This document shows, piece after piece, positions 59,116-64,000 of a stretch of 64,000 nt of DNA (positions are counted from its first letter, which is position 1; each line of letters opens with the position of its first letter). The stretch covers positions 27,779 through 91,778 of the forward strand of contig NZ_BJLP01000005.1 of NCBI RefSeq assembly GCF_006538705.1. The letters are read 5' to 3'. The notes beneath the pieces were generated by a model. It made no database searches, was not told where the DNA came from, and saw nothing but the letters and a program-made list of their open reading frames with translations. The position numbers and the translations under genes are program-made. The stretch is from Cellulomonas uda. GTDB lineage: Bacteria; Actinomycetota; Actinomycetes; Actinomycetales; Cellulomonadaceae.

Positions 59116-59820
59116 TCAGGACGGCTCGACGACCGTCGGGCGCGCGCCCTTGCGGCTCGCGAGCACCTGGTCGACGAGTCCGTACTCGAGGGCCTGCTGC
59201 GCCGTGAGGATCTTGTCACGCTCGATGTCCTGGCGGACCGCGTCGACGTCCCGCCCCGTGTGGTGCGCGATCGTCTCCTCGAGCCACTCGCGCATGCGGA
59301 TGAGCTCGTTGGCGTGGATCTCGATGTCGGACGCCTGCGCGTACCCACCGCCCTCCATCGCGGGCTGGTGGATCAGCACGCGCGCGTTGGGCAGCGCCAG
59401 GCGCTTGCCCGGGGTGCCCGCCGCGAGCAGCACGGCCGCCGCGGACGCGGCCTGCCCGAGGCAGACGGTCGCGATCTGCGGCTTGATGTACTGCATCGTG
59501 TCGTAGATCGCCGTCAGCGCGGTGAACGAGCCACCGGGCGAGTTGATGTACAGCGTGATGTCGCGGTCCGGGTCGGTGCTCTCCAGCACCAGGAGCTGCG
59601 CCATGACGTCGTCGGCCGAGGCGTCGTCCACCTGCACGCCGAGGAAGATGATGCGGTCCTCGAACAGCTTGGTGTACGGGTCCTGCCGCTTGAAGCCGTA
59701 GGCCGTGCGCTCCTCGAACTGGGGCAGCACGTAACGGGCGGACGGCGCGGCGGCCGCCGGACGGCCGAAGCCGCCGGCCAATGCGCCCGCGCGGGCGATG
59801 AACTGGGACTCGGTGCTCAC
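59116..59820 (-). CDS. clpP2: ATP-dependent Clp protease proteolytic subunit ClpP2
   Basis: Serine peptidase ring subunit. The 234-residue protein has the catalytic Ser126 in [10 protein letters not shown], His151 in [13 protein letters not shown] and a downstream Asp. A 28-residue N-terminal extension (Ala/Gly-rich) precedes [32 protein letters not shown] and may be a propeptide. GAGGAGA precedes the GTG at 59820. In actinobacteria ClpP1 and ClpP2 form one mixed 14-mer. Confidence 0.96.
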   Translation of the reverse strand: MSTESQFIARAGALAGGFGRPAAAAPSARYVLPQFEERTAYGFKRQDPYTKLFEDRIIFLGVQVDDASADDVMAQLLVLESTDPDRDITLYINSPGGSFTALTAIYDTMQYIKPQIATVCLGQAASAAAVLLAAGTPGKRLALPNARVLIHQPAMEGGGYAQASDIEIHANELIRMREWLEETIAHHTGRDVDAVRQDIERDKILTAQQALEYGLVDQVLASRKGARPTVVEPS

Positions 59821-59845
59821 TGGATCTCCTCGCGGTCTCGAAGGC

Positions 59846-60460
59846 TCAGGCGGTCCCGCCGCGGCCCGTGACGGAGCTCGCGGCCTCGACCACGTGGTCG
59901 ATGAACCCGTACTCGAGCGCCTCCGGGGCGGTGAACCAGCGGTCACGGTCGGCGTCCGCGTTGATCTGCTCGACGCTCTTGCCCGTCTGCGCGGCGGTCA
60001 GCTCCGCGAGCACCGTCTTCATGTGCAGGATCAGCTGCGCGTTGATGCGCACGTCCGTCGCGGTACCGCCGATGCCGCCCGAGGGCTGGTGCATCATCAC
60101 CCGCGCGTGGGGCGTCGCGTAGCGCTTGCCCTTGGCGCCCGACGAGAGCAGGAACTGCCCCATCGAGGCCGCCATGCCCATCGCGATCGTCGCCACGTCC
60201 GGCTTGATGTACTGCATCGTGTCGTAGATCGCCATGCCGGCCGTGATCGAGCCGCCGGGCGAGTTGATGTACAGCCAGATGTCCTTGTCCGGGTCCTCCG
60301 CGGCCAGGAGCATCATCTGCGCGCAGATCGCGTTCGCGTTCTCGTCGCGCACCTCGGAACCGAGCCAGATGATCCGCTCGCGCAGCAGCCGGTTGTAGAT
60401 GTGGTCGTTCAGGCCGAGTCCGGGAGAGTCGGCCCGGGCCATGGCCGGGAAGTCGTTCAC
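59846..60460 (-). CDS. clpP1: ATP-dependent Clp protease proteolytic subunit ClpP1
   Basis: A 204-residue ClpP with Ser99 in [11 protein letters not shown], His124 in [10 protein letters not shown] and the [22 protein letters not shown] block. Its stop is 25 bp before the clpP2 start, so both are co-transcribed. AAGGAG precedes the GTG at 60460. On the minus strand, TAGTGT (60501-60506) is a likely -10, the same hexamer as at clpX, which hints at common control (ClgR or another regulator; not shown). Confidence 0.96.
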   Translation of the reverse strand: MNDFPAMARADSPGLGLNDHIYNRLLRERIIWLGSEVRDENANAICAQMMLLAAEDPDKDIWLYINSPGGSITAGMAIYDTMQYIKPDVATIAMGMAASMGQFLLSSGAKGKRYATPHARVMMHQPSGGIGGTATDVRINAQLILHMKTVLAELTAAQTGKSVEQINADADRDRWFTAPEALEYGFIDHVVEAASSVTGRGGTA

Positions 60461-60594
60461 GAAGGCTCCTTGGTCGAAGCGGCATCCTTGCGTCGCAGTG
60501 ACACTAACGCCCGGCCGCCGCAGATCCGGCCCGGCCACGGCCCGTTTCGCTGTCGGCGCAGCACGCGCGCGGCGGGTGCGGGCCGGGACGACGA

Positions 60595-60627
60595 GAGCCC
60601 CGTCACCGGCGTGCGGCGACGGGGCTC
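60595..60627. terminator. Terminator hairpin after tig
   Basis: GAGCCCCGTC (60595-60604) pairs perfectly with GACGGGGCTC (60618-60627) around a 13-nt interior. It lies 20 bp after the tig stop (minus strand) and before the clpP1 promoter. Confidence 0.8.
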
Positions 60628-60647
60628 CCGGTGGAGCGGGGCGACCG

Positions 60648-62024
60648 TCAGGCGGTCGCGTCCACGGCCGCGTCGGCGACCGCGGCGGCAGCGGCGGCGT
60701 CGTCCTGCGACTCGGCCGCGTCGTCCTCGTCGGTGCCGATGAAGTCGGACAGGTCCACCGCGGCACCCGACGGGTCCGTGACCGTCACCTGGCGCAGCGC
60801 GACGGCGATCGACTTCGAGCGCGCGACCTCGGCCACCATCGCCGGGATCTGGCCGCCCTCGTCGAGCGTCTTGATGAACGTGTTCGGGTCCATGCCGTAC
60901 TGGCGCGACGCCTGCACGAGGTACTCGACGAGCTCCTGCTGCGAGACCTTGACCTCGAGCTTCTCGGCGAGCGTGTCCAGCAGGATCTGGTTGCGCAGCG
61001 CGGTCTGCGCCTGCTCCGTGACCTCTGTGCGGTGCTCGTCGTCGTCCAGGCGGCCCTCGGACTCGAGGTGACGGTGCACCTCGGCCTCGACGACACCCGA
61101 CGGCACGGGGATCTCGATGCTCTCCACGAGCTTCTCGACGAGCAGGTCACGCGCCTGCACCGCCTGGTTGGAGACCTTGATGCGCGCGGCCTGCTCGCGC
61201 AGGTCCGCCTTCAGCTCGTCCAGCGTGTCGAACTCGGACGCGAGCTGCGCGAAGTCGTCGTCGGCGTCGGGCAGCTGACGCTCCTTGACGGTGGTCGCCG
61301 TCACCGTGACCTGAGCCTTCTCGCCCGCGTGCTCGCCACCGGCCAGCTCGGTCTCGAACGTCGTCGTCTCGCCCGCCGACAGGCCCGTCAGCGCCTCGTC
61401 CAGACCCTCGAGCATGTTGCCCGAGCCGATCTGGTAGCTCACGCCGGACACCGAGTCGACCTCGGCGTCGTCGATCTTCGCGACCAGGTCGATCACGACG
61501 AAGTTGCCGGCCTCCGCCGGGGCGTCCACGCCCACGAGCGTGCCGAAGCGCTCACGCAGCGCGTCGAGACGGCCCTCGACGTCCGCGTCCTCGACCTCGA
61601 CGCCCTCGACCTCGATGGCCAGGCCGTCCAGCGCGGGGAGCTCGAGCTCGGGGCGCACCTCGACCTCGGCGGAGAAGTGCAGCTCGCCCTCCTCCTCGCC
61701 GGCCACCAGGCCGGGGACCTTGGTGACCTCGACCTCGGGCTGGCCGAGGGGACGCAGCTTGTTCTCGCGCACCGCCTCGGCGTAGAAGCCGCCCAGACCC
61801 TCGTTCACCGCGTGCTCGATGACCGCCGGACGGCCGACGCGCTGGTCGATGATGCGCGGCGGCACCTTGCCCTTGCGGAAGCCCGGCACCGTCACCTGCT
61901 CCGCGATGTGCTGGTACGCGTGCTCGATGCTCGGGCGGAGCTCGTCGTACGTCACCTCGACGGTCAGCTTGACCTTCGTCGGCTCCAGGGTCTCGACGGC
62001 GCTCTTCACTTCGATGCTCTCCAA
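60648..62024 (-). CDS. tig: Trigger factor
   Basis: Ribosome-bound chaperone and peptidyl-prolyl isomerase. The 458-residue protein has the ribosome-docking signature [14 protein letters not shown] (about 47), an FKBP-like PPIase domain (about 160-245, [14 protein letters not shown]) and a C-terminal helical arm ending in an acidic Ala/Asp-rich tail ([19 protein letters not shown]). Start ATG at 62024. It lies upstream of clpP1-clpP2, the usual arrangement. Confidence 0.97.
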   Translation of the reverse strand: MESIEVKSAVETLEPTKVKLTVEVTYDELRPSIEHAYQHIAEQVTVPGFRKGKVPPRIIDQRVGRPAVIEHAVNEGLGGFYAEAVRENKLRPLGQPEVEVTKVPGLVAGEEEGELHFSAEVEVRPELELPALDGLAIEVEGVEVEDADVEGRLDALRERFGTLVGVDAPAEAGNFVVIDLVAKIDDAEVDSVSGVSYQIGSGNMLEGLDEALTGLSAGETTTFETELAGGEHAGEKAQVTVTATTVKERQLPDADDDFAQLASEFDTLDELKADLREQAARIKVSNQAVQARDLLVEKLVESIEIPVPSGVVEAEVHRHLESEGRLDDDEHRTEVTEQAQTALRNQILLDTLAEKLEVKVSQQELVEYLVQASRQYGMDPNTFIKTLDEGGQIPAMVAEVARSKSIAVALRQVTVTDPSGAAVDLSDFIGTDEDDAAESQDDAAAAAAVADAAVDATA

Positions 62025-62110
62025 CTGATCGGGGTGGTTTCGCCGTTCCCGGCGGCGGTGCGAGGGCGCCGGCGCGGCGACAGGCTCGAGGCCAGGTCCA
62101 TGAGGTCGGG

Positions 62111-62142
62111 CTCAAGGGCTGAGGCGCTCAAGGGCTGAGGCG
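62111..62142. repeat. 16-bp perfect tandem duplication
   Basis: CTCAAGGGCTGAGGCG at 62111-62126 is repeated exactly at 62127-62142, about 90 bp upstream of tig. It may be a recent slippage duplication in the tig promoter region. Confidence 0.9.
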
Positions 62143-62247
62143 CGCACGGGCGACCCTCGATGGTACGTCACGCGCCGGAGCACGGACGAATCACAGCCCG
62201 GCCGCCACCTAGCGGCGGCCGGCCCCCGAGCGGTCGCCCCGGGGCGG

Positions 62248-62277
62248 TTCGGACGGACCGGAACGAGCCGGTACCCT
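62248..62277 (+). promoter_or_regulatory. Putative promoter of tRNA-Gly
   Basis: TTCGGA (62248-62253) and TACCCT (62272-62277) are 18 bp apart, about 31 bp before the tRNA. The -35 is a weak match. Confidence 0.4.
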
Positions 62278-62308
62278 TGACGCCGCCGGTCGCACCTGTG
62301 CGGCCTGT

Positions 62309-62379
62309 GCGGACGTAGCTCAATGGTAGAGCCCCAGTCTTCCAAACTGGCTACGCGGGTTCGATTCCCGTCGTCCGCT
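62309..62379 (+). tRNA. tRNA-Gly (anticodon TCC)
   Basis: A 71-nt tRNA: acceptor arm GCGGACG pairs with CGTCCGC, the anticodon arm CCAGT...ACTGG holds loop CTTCCAA with TCC at 62341-62343, and the T-loop GGTTCGATTCC is present. The gene lacks an encoded CCA. It reads GGA and GGG codons. Confidence 0.96.
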
Positions 62380-62439
62380 CCCCCGCCCGCCCACGCACGT
62401 CCTCCGGGCCTGCGCCGATCCACCCGCCCAACCCGTCGA

Positions 62440-62631
62440 GCGGGCCCATGCGTCGTTCACGTGCTCGTCGTCGCCGCGCGCGTCGAGGAACGCGTGCACG
62501 GCGGAGCCGCGGTAGTGGCGCTCGGGGCGCTCACGGACCATGACCATGCGGAACCAGTACTGCTCGACCTCGGCGAGGTGGCGCACGATGCCGGGCAGGG
62601 ACATGTCCGACGGCGGGACGGAGCGGCGCGC
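62440..62631 (-). pseudogene. DinB-like (DUF664) gene fragment
   Basis: The minus-strand reading gives a fragment of about 64 residues, ARRSVPPSDMSLPGIVRHLA then EVEQYWFRMVMVRERPERHY, matching the middle of DUF664/DinB-like proteins of about 165 residues. Its start and end are missing: upstream it abuts the LuxR fragment at 62630, and downstream it runs into unrelated sequence and the tRNA-Gly gene. Confidence 0.75.
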
Positions 62632-62797
62632 GAGCGTCGCGCAGGGCCTGTCGAACAACCAGATCGGCCGCCGGCTGTACATCTCCGGCAAGACCGTCTC
62701 GGTGCACGTGTCGAACGTGCTCGCGAAGCTCGGCGCGTCCGGCCGCGCGGAGGCGGTCGACGTCGCGCACCGTCGCGGCCTGATCGGCGCCCGGTGA
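62630..62797 (+). pseudogene. LuxR-family C-terminal HTH fragment
   Basis: The plus-strand frame from 62630 reads VAQGLSNNQIGRRLYISGKT then VSVHVSNVLAKLGASGRAEA, the last three helices of a LuxR-type DNA-binding domain, ending with a normal stop. Everything before the HTH is missing. The in-frame ATG at 62540 would add unrelated residues that overlap the DUF664 fragment, so this is a gene remnant. Confidence 0.75.
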
Positions 62798-62802
62798 CCT
62801 GG

Positions 62803-62876
62803 TCGGGGTGGTCGGATTCGAACCGGCGACCTTCCGCTCCCAAAGCGGACGCGCTACCAACCTGCGCCACACCCCG
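62803..62876 (-). tRNA. tRNA-Pro (anticodon TGG)
   Basis: A 74-nt minus-strand tRNA: acceptor CGGGGTG pairs with CACCCCG, the anticodon arm TCCGC...GCGGA holds loop TTTGGGA with TGG at 62840-62842, and the T-loop GGTTCGAATCC is present. There is no encoded CCA. It reads CCA and related Pro codons. Confidence 0.95.
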
Positions 62877-62960
62877 TCGCGCGAGGGGGCCCGCGCGACG
62901 CCCAGCCTAGGGGACGCGTCGCGGTCACCCCTTCGGGTCAGGCTGTGGTGGGATGTGCGC

Positions 62961-63596
62961 GTGCCGACGTTCTTCACCCACGCCGACCGCGTCCTGTTCC
63001 AGGGCGACTCGATCACCGACTGGGGCCGGGACCGCCAGGACCCGCTGAGCCTCGGCCACGGGTGGGTGGCGATCGCCGCGGCGCTGGCCGGCGCGCGACG
63101 GCCGGACCTGGGACTCACGTTCCTCAACCGCGGCGTGGGCGGTGACACGGCCGCGATGGTGCGGGACCGCTGGGAGCGGGACACCCTCGCGCTCGAGCCG
63201 ACGGTGATCTCGCTGCTCGTCGGGGTCAACGACACGTGGCGGCGCTACGACAGCGGGCAGCCGACGAGCACGCGCGAGTTCGAGGAGCACTACCGCGCGA
63301 TGCTCGACTCGGCGCGCGCGCGCCTGGACGTGCGGTTCGTGCTCGTCGAGCCGTTCCTGCTCCCGCTCACGCCGGAGCAGGAGGCGTGGCGCGAGGACCT
63401 GGACCCGCGCATCGCGGTCGTACGGTCGCTCGCCCAGGAGTACGGCACGAGCCTGCTCGCGGCGGACCTGCTGTTCGCGGAGGCGATCGAGGCCGCGGGC
63501 GCGGCGCACTGGACGACGGACGGCGTGCACCTGACCGCGGCGGGCAACGGGCTGCTCGCCGAGGCGTGGCTCGACGAGCTCGGCGTGCCCGCCTGA
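62961..63596 (+). CDS. SGNH/GDSL-family hydrolase
   Basis: A 211-residue esterase-fold protein. Block I is VLFQGDSITDWG with the catalytic Ser, block II has FLNRGVGGDTA with the Gly, block III ISLLVGVNDTWRR with the Asn, and block V WTTDGVHLTAAGN with the Asp/His pair. It has no signal peptide, so it probably acts in the cytosol, perhaps on acetylated sugars as in related families. TGGGAT lies 6 nt before the GTG at 62961 (GTG at 62955 is the alternative start). Confidence 0.9.
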   Translation: MPTFFTHADRVLFQGDSITDWGRDRQDPLSLGHGWVAIAAALAGARRPDLGLTFLNRGVGGDTAAMVRDRWERDTLALEPTVISLLVGVNDTWRRYDSGQPTSTREFEEHYRAMLDSARARLDVRFVLVEPFLLPLTPEQEAWREDLDPRIAVVRSLAQEYGTSLLAADLLFAEAIEAAGAAHWTTDGVHLTAAGNGLLAEAWLDELGVPA

Positions 63597-63678
63597 GCGC
63601 GCACGGACCGGCCGGCCCGGGGGGACGGCGCGGCGCGCGGGCACCTCGGGCGTGGGTGGCGTGCGGCAGGCTGCAGAC

Positions 63679-64000
63679 GTGATCGTCGTCGTCGCCCGGC
63701 CGGCGGGCTCGTCCGCGTCGCCGGACACCGTGGGACCGGACCGCGTGGTCGCGGTCCGCGAGAGCGGTGCCGCGGTGCTCGGCCCCGAGCGCGCGGTGCG
63801 CTGGGCGTGGGCGGACACGCACGCGTGGTACCCGCGCCTGCTGGCGGACGGCGTGCACGTCGAGCGGTGCCTGGACCTGCGCCTCACGCACCGGCTGCTG
63901 CGCGGCTCGGCGTCGTGCGCCGGGTCCGACCTCGCGCACGCGCCCGCGGGTCCGTTCGACGCGGCGGGGCCCGCCGACCCGGCGTCCGCGCGGCCCGCCT
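63679..64000 (+). CDS. Bifunctional 3'-5' exonuclease/DNA polymerase (5' end only)
   Basis: The first 107 codons of an open frame that runs off the window. It starts GTG at 63679 and contains AVRWAWADTHAWYPRLLADG and VHVERCLDLRLTHRLLRGSA, resembling the N-terminus of the actinobacterial PolA-like bifunctional exonuclease/polymerase. No polymerase motif can be seen in the part present, so the assignment rests on this short match. CAGGCT is 6 nt before the start. Confidence 0.6.
   Translation, partial: MIVVVARPAGSSASPDTVGPDRVVAVRESGAAVLGPERAVRWAWADTHAWYPRLLADGVHVERCLDLRLTHRLLRGSASCAGSDLAHAPAGPFDAAGPADPASARPA

Noticed and set aside
62540..62629. Upstream part of the LuxR-like frame as a real N-terminus
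   Set aside because: These 30 codons are antisense to the DUF664 fragment and show no regulator domain.
62309..62876. Attachment sites of an intact integrative element at the tRNA genes
   Set aside because: No integrase gene or repeated tRNA 3' end was found; only gene fragments remain.

Overview
The window is a stretch of very GC-rich chromosome (third codon positions almost all G or C) from an actinobacterium. I infer a Cellulomonadaceae member (Cellulomonas or a close relative). The reasons are the rpsP-khpA-rimM-trmD and smc/ftsY/amtB/glnK/glnD/ffh gene orders, GTG starts and 4-base GTGA/ATGA overlaps, a secreted PL3-type pectate lyase with a ricin-type lectin module, an eukaryote-like IleS behind a T-box leader, and a three-gene cassette of the kind proposed to import the cofactor F420-0. 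Almost all of the sequence is coding.

Layout. 0.1-3.1 kb (minus): trmD, rimM, khpA, rpsP and a membrane protein. 3.2-10.9 kb (minus): an amidohydrolase, then ffh, glnD, glnK, amtB and ftsY, i.e. both halves of the SRP targeting pathway bracketing the nitrogen-sensing operon, with a GlnR-like site before amtB. 11.1-12.4 kb (plus): the pectate lyase, sitting between ftsY and smc. 12.5-17.5 kb (minus): a small membrane protein, smc, ndk and a DUF4233 protein. 17.5-22.5 kb (minus): a drug-exporter/TetR pair with a clear operator and the dhaKLM PTS dihydroxyacetone kinase; this block separates DUF4233-ndk from folC (22.7-24.1 kb). 24.2-28.9 kb: a secreted beta-helix protein (plus) and ileS with its T-box leader (minus). 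29-36.2 kb: two paralogous HAD phosphatases flanking an APH-fold kinase, a MerR/TipA-type regulator with a textbook operator, and a heterodimeric ABC exporter.

36.3-44.4 kb is the most coherent accessory region. It has an SDR, then a lipoprotein/permease/ATPase importer of the proposed F420-0 type, an HhH-GPD glycosylase, a DUF222-HNH protein, cofE (adds glutamate to F420-0) and an F420-dependent LLM oxidoreductase of the G6PDH family. Together they suggest uptake of F420-0, tailing by CofE and use by a local F420 enzyme. 44.5-46.2 kb: an EamA transporter ending in a 14-bp minisatellite, divergent from a CGNR zinc-finger protein. 46.3-49.4 kb (minus): a tightly coupled four-gene operon encoding a small WXG-like protein, a WXG protein with a papain-like C-terminal domain, and two related lipoproteins. 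It looks like a secreted effector system and I do not know a description of it.

49.6-64 kb: an unknown protein, an archaeal/rickettsial-type valS, an aldo/keto reductase, an acyl-CoA synthetase, a baeRF-type protein, chorismate mutase, clpX-clpP2-clpP1-tig, tRNA-Gly(TCC), a scar of two broken genes, tRNA-Pro(TGG), an SGNH hydrolase and the start of a probable 3'-5' exonuclease/DNA polymerase. Many single genes here have a TANNNT-like -10 element 6-8 nt before the start codon, suggesting leaderless transcripts.
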